Shown: positions 11,431 through 20,224, counted from the stretch's first letter. The stretch: 64,000 bases of DNA from Bacillus sp. B1-b2 (GCF_009183415.1 NZ_WEHU01000012.1:62001-126000); one strand, 5' to 3'. Notes: generated by a model not told the origin, from the sequence alone. Made by a program: numbers and translations.

Positions 11431-12615
11431 ATGTTAAAGCAATTCTTATTAGATAGCTCAGAAAAAAATAATATAAAAAAGCAGCTATATAAATTTATAC
11501 ATACTCATAAAAGAACTTCCAAAATTGAAATGCTCCAAGCCTTTCATCTTCCTCAAACAACCTTAACCCGCATGATCTACGAGTTAGAGAATAAAGGATA
11601 TATCTTAAATGTGGGAAAAGGAGAGCCATCTGGTGGGCGGCCACCTACCTATTATGCAATCGTACCAGATGCTGCTTATATTATTGGTGTTGATATATCA
11701 AGAACCCATGTAACTGCAATGTTAACAAATATGCTATTTGAAGAATTAGAGAGAATTCATTTTAAGCTAAATAGAGAGGATACTCCTGAAAAGGTGATTC
11801 CAGACATAATTGATTCCTTAAAGGAAATATTAAAAAAGCATCAAATAAATGAAGATACATTATTAGGAATTGGGATTGGTTCTGTGGGACCACTTGATAG
11901 GGAAAAAGGAGTTATTTTAAACCCTGATAGTTTTGTAGCTAAAGCATGGCTTGATGTACCAATAGTGCAAATGTTGAAACGAGAATTTTCTGTGCCCATT
12001 ACTCTAAACAATGGGGCAAATACAGCTGCATATGCTGAATATTACTTAAATAGCTTGGTAGAGGATTCCATTCTTTATTGCATTAATGGGTATGGGGTTA
12101 GAACGGGATTTTTAGAAAGAGGACTCTCTGGTAATAGTCAAGCTGGTGATTCTAGCGCAGCTGGTCATATTGTAATTGATATCAATGGAAAAGAGTGTAG
12201 TTGCGGAAAAAGAGGATGTTTAGCAACATATACTACTTATGATGCATTAATAAAAGAAATACAAGAGCAAATAGGGTTGACTGTATCTGATAATCAGGTT
12301 AATGCATTTGAGTATATTATGGAATCATTAGAAAAAAATGACACTAATGTAAAAGAGATTGTTTTACGTTCTGCTTCCTATTATGGTATTGGTTTAAGTA
12401 ATATAATAAATATTTTACATCCAACAAAAGTGTTTCTTCATGGTAAGCTGATTTACCAGTATCCTGCTTATTATCAAGAAGTAGTGAAAACGATAAAAGA
12501 CAACCTATATATAAATACCAATATCACCATTCAAAAAAGCACTATAGGAGAGAAGTCGGTTGCATTAGGTGGAGCTATTGAGATTTTTAATTCATATTTA
12601 AATTCACAAACATAA
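11431..12615 (+). CDS. ROK-family transcriptional regulator
   Basis: Regulator of the NagC/XylR type, 394 aa. An N-terminal winged helix-turn-helix (about 15-75, with TLTRMIYELENKGY) is followed by the ROK sugar-kinase-like fold beginning IIGVDISRTH near residue 90. The zinc-binding consensus is seen in CSCGKRGC near residues 258-265, preceded by AAGHI. Such proteins bind DNA and release it when a sugar or sugar phosphate binds. The start ATG 11431 follows the sequence CAGAGTGATAAG. It is a single gene between terminators, downstream of a PTS permease that may be its target. The DNA site is not identified. Confidence 0.88.
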   Translation: MLKQFLLDSSEKNNIKKQLYKFIHTHKRTSKIEMLQAFHLPQTTLTRMIYELENKGYILNVGKGEPSGGRPPTYYAIVPDAAYIIGVDISRTHVTAMLTNMLFEELERIHFKLNREDTPEKVIPDIIDSLKEILKKHQINEDTLLGIGIGSVGPLDREKGVILNPDSFVAKAWLDVPIVQMLKREFSVPITLNNGANTAAYAEYYLNSLVEDSILYCINGYGVRTGFLERGLSGNSQAGDSSAAGHIVIDINGKECSCGKRGCLATYTTYDALIKEIQEQIGLTVSDNQVNAFEYIMESLEKNDTNVKEIVLRSASYYGIGLSNIINILHPTKVFLHGKLIYQYPAYYQEVVKTIKDNLYINTNITIQKSTIGEKSVALGGAIEIFNSYLNSQT

Positions 12616-12618
12616 GAT

Positions 12619-12647
12619 AAAAAACATGAGAAATCATGTTTTTTTTA
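12619..12647 (+). terminator. Rho-independent terminator after the ROK gene
   Basis: AAAAAACATGA / TCATGTTTTTTTT with a 4-nt GAAA-type loop. Confidence 0.85.
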
Positions 12648-12752
12648 TTTTCCAAGAAAAGATAGTTAATGTAAGTTCAATGCTTTTATCCGTTTTGAGT
12701 ATAAGTTATGATATGATGAACTAATAATATAGGAGTAGAAGGGGGCAATCAT

Positions 12753-13517
12753 ATGAAGCTAGAAGGCCTTATTAATGAAAAGTATGCTTCTCTAAGTGAA
12801 GGAGAGCTTGCGATTGCCAAATACATTTTAGAAAATAAAGAAATAATCCATAAATTAAGCATTAACCAACTTGCGAATAATAGCCTAACATCTAAATCTT
12901 CGGTTCTGCGATTTGCACAGAAATTAGGATTTTCCGGTTTTACAGAATTAAAGAACTTTATGAAATGGGGAAATTTCTTCTCCGATGAACAGGTAGAAAA
13001 TAGTAATCTAGATGAACGGATTATAACTAGTGTTACTAATACGATAGAGCACTTAAAAAACGCTAATATGGAAGAACTATTTAGAGCTATTAAGGAAAGT
13101 GAACATATTTATATTATTGGGACTGGATGGGCACAACAGAATCAAGCATCAGAATTACAGCGAATGTTCTTAGGTATGGGAAAAGAGATGCAGGTACTGC
13201 CATTTGGGCATACTAGTCTTTATCAAGTTATGATTGAAAGAATGTGTGAGAAGGATTTACTAATTATCTTTTCAGGATCAGGTAATAATCCTTTATTAAA
13301 GGAAGCGTTAACGACACCTATATTAAAGAATGTCAAAATACTAGGGATAACAGCTAGTGAAAATAACTGGTTAGCAAATAATTCTACCTTTCACATAAAT
13401 GCACAAATAGACGCACCCACTACGGATACTGCTATCTATTCCTTATATAGTCCCATTCACGTTATTATTGAAGTAATTGTTTACAATTATGTAGAATTTA
13501 TTAATAGAAGAATATAA
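12753..13517 (+). CDS. RpiR/MurR-family transcriptional regulator
   Basis: DNA-binding regulator of 254 aa. The N-terminal HTH_6 domain (about 1-75) contains SINQLANNSLTSKSSVLRFA. The C-terminal SIS domain (about 85-250) has IIGTGWAQQNQASELQRM and FSGSGNN, which bind a sugar phosphate. The start ATG 12753 has RBS AGAAGGGG upstream. It sits directly upstream of the PTS gene at 13823. Promoters of that gene and of the sulfatase (17314) share a phased direct repeat, and this protein is the best local candidate to bind it. Some RpiR proteins, such as GlvR of Bacillus subtilis, act as activators, which would fit the weak -35 boxes. That assignment is inference. Confidence 0.88.
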   Translation: MKLEGLINEKYASLSEGELAIAKYILENKEIIHKLSINQLANNSLTSKSSVLRFAQKLGFSGFTELKNFMKWGNFFSDEQVENSNLDERIITSVTNTIEHLKNANMEELFRAIKESEHIYIIGTGWAQQNQASELQRMFLGMGKEMQVLPFGHTSLYQVMIERMCEKDLLIIFSGSGNNPLLKEALTTPILKNVKILGITASENNWLANNSTFHINAQIDAPTTDTAIYSLYSPIHVIIEVIVYNYVEFINRRI

Positions 13518-13546
13518 AAAGTACCCTATATGGTCAGCTTCTTCTT

Positions 13547-13581
13547 AAAAACCTTGTCTTTTAAAACGGCAAGGTTTTTTT
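13547..13581 (+). terminator. Rho-independent terminator after the RpiR gene
   Basis: AAAACCTTG / CAAGGTTTTTTT with a 14-nt loop. Confidence 0.85.
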
Positions 13582-13625
13582 ATAATGTGGATGATTTTCT
13601 CATTGCTTATAGGTTTTAAAATAAC

Positions 13626-13695
13626 TTCCCAAACTATGAAGCGCTTTCCCAAACTAGTGAAAAGGTCTCCAAAAATTAATGCAATAACATATAAT
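13626..13695 (+). promoter_or_regulatory. Promoter with 20-bp-phased TTCCCAAAC direct repeats (PTS paralog 3)
   Basis: TTCCCAAACTA occurs at 13626 and again at 13646, exactly 20 bp apart, and a weaker TCTCCAAAAA follows at 13666. A perfect TATAAT -10 box is at 13690-13695, and no recognisable -35 box lies 17 bp before it. The geometry suggests an activator binding one face of the helix. The same motif with the same spacing precedes the sulfatase gene. Confidence 0.7.
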
Positions 13696-13701
13696 ACGTA
13701 T

Positions 13702-13715
13702 AGAGGGCGCTTTCA
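13702..13715 (+). promoter_or_regulatory. Possible cre (CcpA) site at the start point
   Basis: AGAGGGCGCTTTCA matches the cre consensus at 11 of 14 positions and lies just after the -10 box, so it would overlap the transcription start. Confidence 0.5.
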
Positions 13716-13822
13716 TAAATGATATACATGATAAGAGAATTAATTTTGATCACAATATTAGTAGCTTATTAGTCCAGAAATGGATTTGTCTCAGGAAGCA
13801 AATATAGGGGAGGCAGGAAAAT

Positions 13823-15766
13823 ATGAAATACGAACAATTAGCAAAAGACATAATAGAGAATGTCGGTGGAAAAGAAAACGTTAATAGTGTAGTACACTGT
13901 ATCACACGTTTGCGTTTTAAATTAAAGGATGAAGGTAAAGCGAATACGGAAGTCTTAAAAGAAATGGATGATATTATAACCGTTATGAAAAGCAGTGGAC
14001 AATATCAAGTAGTTATTGGAAATCATGTTCCAGACGTTTATAAAGACGTAGTTGCAATTGGGGGTTTTGAAAATAAAACACAAGTTGCAACTGATGAAGA
14101 TACTCAGGGGGATAAACAAGGACTTTTTAATAAATTTATAGATATGATCTCTGGTATCTTTGCACCAACATTAGGTGTGTTAGCAGCAACTGGTATGATT
14201 AAAGGGTTCAACGCTTTATTTGTGGCATTAGGATGGTATGCAAATACAACAGGAACTTATTACATCTTAAATGCAGTAGGAGATTCGTTATTTTACTTCT
14301 TCCCCGTGTTCTTAGGTTATACAGCAATGAAGAAGTTTGGTGGTAATCATTTTATTGGTATGGCAATAGGAGCTTCATTAGTTTATCCAAGCTTAGCCGG
14401 TTTGACAGCTGGTGAGCCGCTTTACACGCTGTTTGCTGGCACCTTATTTGAATCACCAATTCATATTACATTTCTAGGTATTCCGGTTATTTTAATGTCT
14501 TATTCGTCATCTGTTATACCAATTATTTTAGCAACTTTTGTTGGTTCAAAAATAGAAAAATGGTTAGCAAAGGTTATTCCAGATGTTGTAAAAAACTTCT
14601 TAGTACCATTCTTAACTTTATTAGTTATTGTTCCATTAACATTTATTGTCATTGGACCAATTGCAACATGGGTAGGAAAGTTATTAGGAGAAGGAACTCT
14701 TTGGATATATGATTTAAGTCCAATTCTTACAGGATTAGTAGTAGGTGGATTATGGCAAGTATTTGTTATGTTCGGGTTGCATTGGGGATTAGTACCAATT
14801 GCGATCAACAATATTAGTGTACACGGTAGTGATTACATTTTAGCATTTAACTCAGCAACATCTTTAGCAACTGCAGGTGTGGTATTAGGTATATTAGTAG
14901 CTACAAAGCAAAAGCAATATAAAACGTTAAGTATTCCTGCATTTATTTCTGCAGTATTCGGGGTTTCAGAACCAGCACTTTATGGAATGACACTTCCGTT
15001 AAAAAGACCCTTTATCATCACCCTCATTACATCTGCTATAGGTGGAGTAATTATGGGAATCATGGGTACAAAAGCATATATGATGGGCGGACTGGGGATT
15101 TTTGGTCTTCCAACAAAAATTAGCCCAGATGGCGGTTTAGATATGGGCTTCTGGGGTGCAGTTATTGCAATGGCATCTAACTTAGTAGTAGGTTTTACAT
15201 TAACATACTTCTTCGGAATTGATAGAAAGAAAGAAAAAGAAGAACTAGAGAAACAAGCACAAAAAGCTGCTGCTAAAGAAGATACAACGGAAAATAAAAC
15301 GATAACTATTAGCAATGAAGATATCGCTAGTCCTTTAAAGGGAGAAGTGAAAAAATTATCTGGTATTGAAGATGCTGCATTCTCTTCTGGCCTACTTGGA
15401 AAAGGAGTTGCCATTGTTCCAACAGAAGGCAAATTAGTTTCTCCTGTTAATGGGACGGTTTCCGCAATATTTCCAACAAAGCATGCTATTGGGATAACAA
15501 CAGATACTGGAGCAGAAGTCTTGATGCATATTGGAATGGACACAGTGCAACTTGAGGGTAAATATTATTCTACATCCATCCAACAGGGAGATAGAGTAGA
15601 AAAAGGCCAACTGTTGATAGAGTTCGACATAGAAGCAATTAAGGCAGCAGGATATCCTATTGTTACACCAGTTGTGGTTACAAATCATGATCAGTATAAA
15701 GAGATTATTGTTGCTGATGAACAAGCCGTTGATTTCGGTGGGAAAATTATAACAGTAACTGTATAA
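13823..15766 (+). CDS. PTS EIIBCA permease (paralog 3), sulfatase-linked
   Basis: Membrane PTS permease of 647 aa: EIIB (Cys26 in HCITRLRF), EIIC (about 110-465) and EIIA (about 500-647, His in VLMHIGMDTV). The start ATG 13823 has RBS GGGGAGG about 9 nt upstream. It is the longest of the four paralogs, with an extra loop around residues 195-220 and a charged EIIC-EIIA linker rich in K and E. It has no RAT leader. Its promoter carries phased TTCCCAA repeats shared with the sulfatase gene, so it probably imports and phosphorylates a sulfated sugar or the unsulfated partner of one. That substrate is inference from context. Confidence 0.9.
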   Translation: MKYEQLAKDIIENVGGKENVNSVVHCITRLRFKLKDEGKANTEVLKEMDDIITVMKSSGQYQVVIGNHVPDVYKDVVAIGGFENKTQVATDEDTQGDKQGLFNKFIDMISGIFAPTLGVLAATGMIKGFNALFVALGWYANTTGTYYILNAVGDSLFYFFPVFLGYTAMKKFGGNHFIGMAIGASLVYPSLAGLTAGEPLYTLFAGTLFESPIHITFLGIPVILMSYSSSVIPIILATFVGSKIEKWLAKVIPDVVKNFLVPFLTLLVIVPLTFIVIGPIATWVGKLLGEGTLWIYDLSPILTGLVVGGLWQVFVMFGLHWGLVPIAINNISVHGSDYILAFNSATSLATAGVVLGILVATKQKQYKTLSIPAFISAVFGVSEPALYGMTLPLKRPFIITLITSAIGGVIMGIMGTKAYMMGGLGIFGLPTKISPDGGLDMGFWGAVIAMASNLVVGFTLTYFFGIDRKKEKEELEKQAQKAAAKEDTTENKTITISNEDIASPLKGEVKKLSGIEDAAFSSGLLGKGVAIVPTEGKLVSPVNGTVSAIFPTKHAIGITTDTGAEVLMHIGMDTVQLEGKYYSTSIQQGDRVEKGQLLIEFDIEAIKAAGYPIVTPVVVTNHDQYKEIIVADEQAVDFGGKIITVTV

Positions 15767-15770
15767 AAGT

Positions 15771-15801
15771 AAAAAAGGGAGAGGGGAACTTTCCCTTTTT
15801 C
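15771..15801 (+). terminator. Rho-independent terminator after PTS paralog 3
   Basis: AAAAAAGGGA / TTCCCTTTTT with loop GAGGGGAAC. Confidence 0.8.
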
Positions 15802-15812
15802 TAATAGAAATA

Positions 15813-15849
15813 AAAAAGACATCCTTATTCACTAAAAGGATGTCTTTTA
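15813..15849 (-). terminator. Rho-independent terminator after the anSME gene
   Basis: AAAAGACATCCTT / AAGGATGTCTTTT. It sits directly behind the stop codon of the minus-strand gene and has a U run in that direction. Confidence 0.75.
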
Positions 15850-15850
15850 C

Positions 15851-17080
15851 TTAAACGGGTAATAAAGCACAACATTTTTTATACTTTTTACCACTCCTAC
15901 AAAAGCACATATCATTTCGATCTGGAAGCGTGTGACCAGTTTGGATAAATTGTTTCTTCCATTGACCTTTAATAGTATTTGTTAATAATTTCATGCGATT
16001 GGTTGAGTAAGCATAGATGATTTGATAGCTTTCACAGAAATAATCGAAATTCTTCCCTTCCTGCTCATTCCTGTTTCTCGGACATCCACCATGGCAGTAT
16101 TTAAAAAACTCACACTCTTTGCACTTAGATGATACATTCTCTTTCTTCGTTAGAAAGGTATCATAAATGGTGTTATTTAGAATGTCTGTTAAACTATCTG
16201 TTCCGATATTTCCCAAACATAAATCTTGATCTATATAGAAGTCGCAAGGATAGGCATTTCCATTAGACTCTAGAACTAACATTTTTGGACATGCTTTTCT
16301 ATGCGTGCATAAGGAACCTTCTTGATGTAAGGAGACACTTAAATATTCATCGAAAAAACGAATCGAGGTTTCAGGAGTTCCCTCATTAAACCAAATATCG
16401 AATGCGTCACAGAGAAACTGACCATATTCCTGTGGTGTAATTAGAAACCTTCCTGGTGTATGGATATTTTGTGAGCGAAAATCCATACAAGGGATAAATT
16501 GAATATACTGGAATCCCTCTTTTGTATAGAAGTTCATTAAATCTTGGCCTCTTAACACGTTATCTTCATGAATGACTGTAAGTATGTTAAAATCCACACT
16601 TGCCTCTTTTAAATGCTGAATACTGTTCATTACTTGAGCAAAGCTTCCTTTTCCACCACGATTTGGTCTTCTTTTATCATGTATTTCGGCAGGACCATCA
16701 AGACTTACGCCAACTAGGAAGTTATATTTCTTAAAAAACTTTGCCCATTCCTTTGTGATAAGCGTACCGTTTGTTTGCAAGGCATTACTTATTACTGTGC
16801 CTTTTTTGGCATATTTTTTTTGCAATTCTATGACTTTTTCAAAGAAAGGAAGACCGGCGAGAAGAGGTTCTCCTCCTTGCCATGCAAAAGACATATATCC
16901 AGTGCTATAATCGGCATATTCTTTAATAAATTTCTCTAAAACCATCAAATCAAAGGTTTGAATATTGTTCTTATTCTCAAGACTACTATAATAGCAATAA
17001 TCACATGCTAGATTACAGCCTTCAGATACAGTCTTTAAAAGGACAGTTCCCATTGGTGCAGAAAGTAGATTTTGTTTCAT
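15851..17080 (-). CDS. Anaerobic sulfatase-maturating enzyme (radical SAM, SPASM) with SEC-C tail
   Basis: Radical-SAM enzyme that converts the active-site Cys or Ser of a sulfatase to formylglycine without oxygen. The 409-aa product has the 4Fe-4S/SAM motif CNLACDYCYY near residue 20. The SPASM region with auxiliary-cluster cysteines (CTHRKACPKM, YPCDF, SKCKECEFFKYCHGGCP) lies at about 255-335. The typical anSME is about 370-400 aa. The extra C-terminus reads CFCRSGKKYKKCC, a SEC-C zinc motif. The start ATG 17080 has GGTGG upstream. It is divergent from the sulfatase gene, and the 233-bp gap holds an FNR-like box placed for activation of this gene, in line with an oxygen-sensitive enzyme. 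Other SPASM peptide modifiers are possible, but the context decides. Confidence 0.9.
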   Translation of the reverse strand: MKQNLLSAPMGTVLLKTVSEGCNLACDYCYYSSLENKNNIQTFDLMVLEKFIKEYADYSTGYMSFAWQGGEPLLAGLPFFEKVIELQKKYAKKGTVISNALQTNGTLITKEWAKFFKKYNFLVGVSLDGPAEIHDKRRPNRGGKGSFAQVMNSIQHLKEASVDFNILTVIHEDNVLRGQDLMNFYTKEGFQYIQFIPCMDFRSQNIHTPGRFLITPQEYGQFLCDAFDIWFNEGTPETSIRFFDEYLSVSLHQEGSLCTHRKACPKMLVLESNGNAYPCDFYIDQDLCLGNIGTDSLTDILNNTIYDTFLTKKENVSSKCKECEFFKYCHGGCPRNRNEQEGKNFDYFCESYQIIYAYSTNRMKLLTNTIKGQWKKQFIQTGHTLPDRNDMCFCRSGKKYKKCCALLPV

Positions 17081-17144
17081 TCTAGATTACCACCTTAGAT
17101 GATTTTGTATCTCTTTATTACAGCATAAAGATTTTTGAAACTAC

Positions 17145-17160
17145 TATGATAAATATCACA
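17145..17160 (-). promoter_or_regulatory. FNR/CRP-type box upstream of anSME
   Basis: On the minus strand it reads TGTGATATTTATCATA, matching TGTGA-N6-TCACA at 9 of 10 defined positions. A TAATAA -10 candidate lies at 17115-17120, which would put the box centre about 44 bp before the start point. That is close to the usual position for FNR activation. Confidence 0.55.
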
Positions 17161-17190
17161 GTGGGGTATTTCAACGAACACTAAATAACT

Positions 17191-17261
17191 TTTCCCAAAA
17201 TGGCGGGTAATTTCCCAACTTGAACGCATCAAGCCAAAAATAAGCGAAAAGGCTATATAAT
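17191..17261 (+). promoter_or_regulatory. Promoter with 20-bp-phased TTTCCCAA direct repeats (sulfatase)
   Basis: TTTCCCAAAA at 17191 and TTTCCCAACT at 17211 are exactly 20 bp apart. A TATAAT -10 box is at 17256-17261 with no good -35 box. The TTCCC cores stand 64 and 44 bp before the -10 box, the same distances as at the PTS promoter around 13690. Confidence 0.7.
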
Positions 17262-17313
17262 AGAAAGTAATAAAAATAATAATAATTTACTAGATGAGAG
17301 GAGAAGAAATAAT

Positions 17314-18804
17314 ATGAGAGCAGTAATGGTGATGTTTGATACTTTATCTCGAAATTTTCTTCCAAATTATAATAATGAATGGGTATATGCACCTAATTTT
17401 AAACGCTTACAGGAAAAGACGGTTACATTTGATCAATTCTATGGAGGGAGTATGCCTTGTATGCCTGCAAGAAGGGAATTGCATACAGGTAATTATAATT
17501 TCTTGCATCGTGCGTGGGGACCACTTGAGTCATTTGATGGATCTGTGTTTGAAAACTTGCAAAAAGATGGAATATATACTCACTTAGTAACAGATCACTC
17601 CCACTATTTTGAGGATGGGGGAGCAACCTATCATAATCGCTATTCTACCTGGGAAGGATTTCGTGGGCAGGAAGGGGATCGATGGATTGCAAGAGGCGAA
17701 GCCCTTCCAAATGAGAATAATCATAAAATGAATAAAAATGGCCTATCTGTCCTTCAGCATTATGCAAATAGAACTAGACAGCAAAAGGAAGAGGATATGT
17801 CTAGTGTTCAAACAATTGCTGCCGGTCTTGACTTCTTACAATCACATAAAGATCTAGATGATTGGTTCTTACAAATAGAATGCTTCGATCCACATGAACC
17901 TTTCTATGTGCCAGAAAAATATAGGAAGATTTATGATTGTGTAGATAGCAAGGATATACCTTACTGGCCAGCATATCAGTCTGTAAATGAAGGAGATTAC
18001 GAAGAAAAAGATTTCGAAGCTCTTCAAAAAGAATATGCTGCTTTAGTTAGTATGTGTGATTACCATCTTGGAAAGATATTAGATTATATGGATGAGCATG
18101 ATATGTGGAAAGATACCATGCTAATTGTCGATACTGACCATGGTTTCTTATTAGGAGAACATAATTGGATTGGAAAAAACATTGCTCCATTATATGAGGA
18201 AGTTATTCATATACCTTTCTTTATTCATGTACCAAATGTAACAGTGGCTGGTACTAGATGTGATGCGCTTTCCCAGACCATTGATATTCCAGTTACTTTG
18301 ATGGATTACTTTAATGTTCCATTTGAAAATACTATGGTTCTTGGAAATTCTCTTCTTCCAGTTTTAGAGAAAGAAAAAGAAAAAAATCATGACACTGTAT
18401 TATTTGGAACACATGGCTCCTATGTAAATATTCATGATGGTAGATACACGTATATGAGAGCTTCTACTAATGAAGAGAACGGCCCATTATTCAACCATAC
18501 ATTAGCGGTTACCAATATGAGAGGATTCTTAAGTCAAGAATTAATAAATGATGCAGAACTCGTACCAGGAACGGCTTTTACAAACAATTCACCACATCTT
18601 AAGATCCCTGTGAAGAACTGGTACAACACCTTTAAGACTGGAAACTTGTTATTTGATCTGCAAAAGGATCCACAACAGGAGAATCCTATTGTTGACGATA
18701 AACTAGAGATAGAAATGAGTAAGAAATTGGTGGATTTAATGCAAAAAAGTGATGCACCAGAAGAACAATATGTGCGATTGGGATTAGAGAAAAATAGTAA
18801 GTAA
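17314..18804 (+). CDS. Cys-type sulfatase, cytoplasmic
   Basis: Alkaline-phosphatase-fold sulfatase of 496 aa that hydrolyses sulfate esters. The signature C-x-P-x-R-x4-TG is present as CMPARRELHTG (Cys49 to Gly59); Cys49 would be oxidised to formylglycine. Metal ligands are seen in MFDTLSRN (Asp9) and DTDHGFLLGEH (about 273-283). There is no signal peptide, so it acts in the cytoplasm, fitting a substrate delivered by a PTS. The start ATG 17314 has RBS GAGAGGAG. It is followed by a hairpin, then by the CHR pair and the FGE gene. The substrate is unknown; a sulfated sugar phosphate is the most likely guess. Confidence 0.92.
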   Translation: MRAVMVMFDTLSRNFLPNYNNEWVYAPNFKRLQEKTVTFDQFYGGSMPCMPARRELHTGNYNFLHRAWGPLESFDGSVFENLQKDGIYTHLVTDHSHYFEDGGATYHNRYSTWEGFRGQEGDRWIARGEALPNENNHKMNKNGLSVLQHYANRTRQQKEEDMSSVQTIAAGLDFLQSHKDLDDWFLQIECFDPHEPFYVPEKYRKIYDCVDSKDIPYWPAYQSVNEGDYEEKDFEALQKEYAALVSMCDYHLGKILDYMDEHDMWKDTMLIVDTDHGFLLGEHNWIGKNIAPLYEEVIHIPFFIHVPNVTVAGTRCDALSQTIDIPVTLMDYFNVPFENTMVLGNSLLPVLEKEKEKNHDTVLFGTHGSYVNIHDGRYTYMRASTNEENGPLFNHTLAVTNMRGFLSQELINDAELVPGTAFTNNSPHLKIPVKNWYNTFKTGNLLFDLQKDPQQENPIVDDKLEIEMSKKLVDLMQKSDAPEEQYVRLGLEKNSK

Positions 18805-18820
18805 TTTAGAATACTATATG

Positions 18821-18846
18821 GGCTCCTTTGTGCTAACAAAGGAGCT
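18821..18846 (+). terminator. Hairpin after the sulfatase gene
   Basis: GGCTCCTTTGT / ACAAAGGAGCT with a 4-nt loop, but without a following T run, so it may be a weak terminator or a 3'-end stabiliser. Confidence 0.5.
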
Positions 18847-18951
18847 AAAAAGTTGAAGTAGGGGAAAAAGTAGGTTCTTATTAAATAGAAATTCTGCATT
18901 TTCTTCTTATATAAATGTTGGATAAATATTAATTTTATAAAGATATGTTTA

Positions 18952-18985
18952 CTTTTATCCAAAATGGATAAAAGTGTGTTATGAT
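18952..18985 (+). promoter_or_regulatory. Perfect palindrome in the CHR-FGE promoter region
   Basis: CTTTTATCC-AAAAT-GGATAAAAG is a perfect 9-bp inverted repeat at 18952-18974. It is followed by a TATGAT -10 candidate at 18980-18985. It overlaps where a -35 box should be, so it is a probable repressor or regulator site. The regulator is unknown. The TCCAAAATGG core partly resembles the TCCCAAAATGG repeat at 17193. Confidence 0.55.
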
Positions 18986-19044
18986 ATAAATAAAGAACAG
19001 GAAGCTCATTCGTTCTATTCTTAAAATAGATTGAGGGAGATATC

Positions 19045-19659
19045 ATGAAAGAAAAAGTATCATTGTTAGAAATTTTTTGGGTGTTTTTTAGGATGAGTCC
19101 GATCACTTTCGGTGGTGGCTATGCCATGATACCTATTATTGAAAGAGAAATTGTCTTTAGAAAAAAGTGGATGAAAATGCAAGAGGTTTCGGATACATTA
19201 GCTTTAGCAGGAACTGCACCTGGGGCTATTGCAATTAATGCTTCCATTTATATTGGTTATCGGATTCGAGGAATACTTGGAGCACTTATAGCCATGTTCG
19301 GAGCACTTATACCAACCTTTATTATAGTTGTAACATTAGGTAGTTTATATTTATATTTTCAAGATAATACGTATGTAAATGCAGCGTTTAAAGGAATAAG
19401 TGGGGCTGTAGTAGCTTTAATTACGTATGCTGCTTTTAAAATTAGTAAGACATCTATTATTGATAAATCTACAGCAATATTATCTATGATTATGGTTTTA
19501 GGAATGATTATATTAAAGCTTCATCCTATTTTAGTGATTGTATTAGGCGCTATACTTGGGATTTTGATAACAAAGATAAAAGAGAAACTAGGAATTGTGG
19601 TTCAGTTTGAAAAAGAAGAGCAGCAGACTAATGCTAGCCAAACCGATCAAGCAAGCTAG
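19045..19659 (+). CDS. CHR (chromate/sulfate) transporter, first half
   Basis: Single-domain member of the CHR superfamily, which moves chromate and probably sulfate across the membrane. Short CHR proteins work in pairs, like YwrA/YwrB of Bacillus subtilis. The 204-aa product has about six membrane helices and the conserved motifs FGGGYAMIPII near residue 24 and APGAIAINASIYIGY near residue 60, with a hydrophilic tail rich in Q and E. The start ATG 19045 has TTGAGGGAG upstream. It is 15 bp before its partner and in one operon with an FGE gene. Placed beside a sulfatase, the natural cargo may be sulfate. That is inference. Confidence 0.9.
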   Translation: MKEKVSLLEIFWVFFRMSPITFGGGYAMIPIIEREIVFRKKWMKMQEVSDTLALAGTAPGAIAINASIYIGYRIRGILGALIAMFGALIPTFIIVVTLGSLYLYFQDNTYVNAAFKGISGAVVALITYAAFKISKTSIIDKSTAILSMIMVLGMIILKLHPILVIVLGAILGILITKIKEKLGIVVQFEKEEQQTNASQTDQAS

Positions 19660-19674
19660 AAAGAGGAGAATCTT

Positions 19675-20211
19675 ATGCTTATTCAATTATTTTTATTTTT
19701 CCTTCTAATTGGTACTGTTTCGTTCGGTGGTGGTTATGCTATGATTCCTGTCATTGAACAAGGAGTATCTTCTAGAGGATGGCTAAATACAAGTGAATTT
19801 ACAGATATCATGGCAGTTGCAGGTATGTCACCAGGACCAATTGCTACAAATAGCGCAACTTTGGTTGGTTATCAACTAGCAGGAATACCTGGTGGAATTA
19901 TTTCTTCATTAGCTATGACCATTCCATCCTTGGTAATTATATTATTGATGGCAATTTTCTTTAAGAAAGTAAATGAGCATAAACTTGTTAAAGCGGGTTT
20001 TTATGGGCTAAGACCAATTGTTACGAGTTTAATTGCTTATGCTGCCATTAAATTTGCCTATTCCAATAATGTTATTTCTTTCCATATTAATATGGAAATG
20101 ATCTGGCTATTATTAATATGCCTTGTATCACTTTATTTCTTAATGAGATGGAAAGCACATCCTTTATTTGTTATATTGGGGGCAGGTATTGTAGGAGCAT
20201 TTATATTCTAG
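19675..20211 (+). CDS. CHR (chromate/sulfate) transporter, second half
   Basis: Second short CHR protein, 178 aa and about six membrane helices, with FGGGYAMIPVIE near residue 18 and GMSPGPIATNSATLVGY near residue 53. It should form a heterodimer with the upstream gene, with the two halves inserted in opposite orientation as known for paired CHR proteins. The start ATG 19675 has RBS AGAGGAG. Only 13 bp separate its stop from the FGE start, so the three genes are very probably co-transcribed. Confidence 0.9.
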   Translation: MLIQLFLFFLLIGTVSFGGGYAMIPVIEQGVSSRGWLNTSEFTDIMAVAGMSPGPIATNSATLVGYQLAGIPGGIISSLAMTIPSLVIILLMAIFFKKVNEHKLVKAGFYGLRPIVTSLIAYAAIKFAYSNNVISFHINMEMIWLLLICLVSLYFLMRWKAHPLFVILGAGIVGAFIF

Positions 20212-20224
20212 AAGGGTGATAGCT

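Noticed and set aside
14980-15832. Antisense ORFs of 187 and 132 aa within PTS paralog 3
   Set aside because: Shadows of a well-supported coding region; composition reflects the opposite strand.
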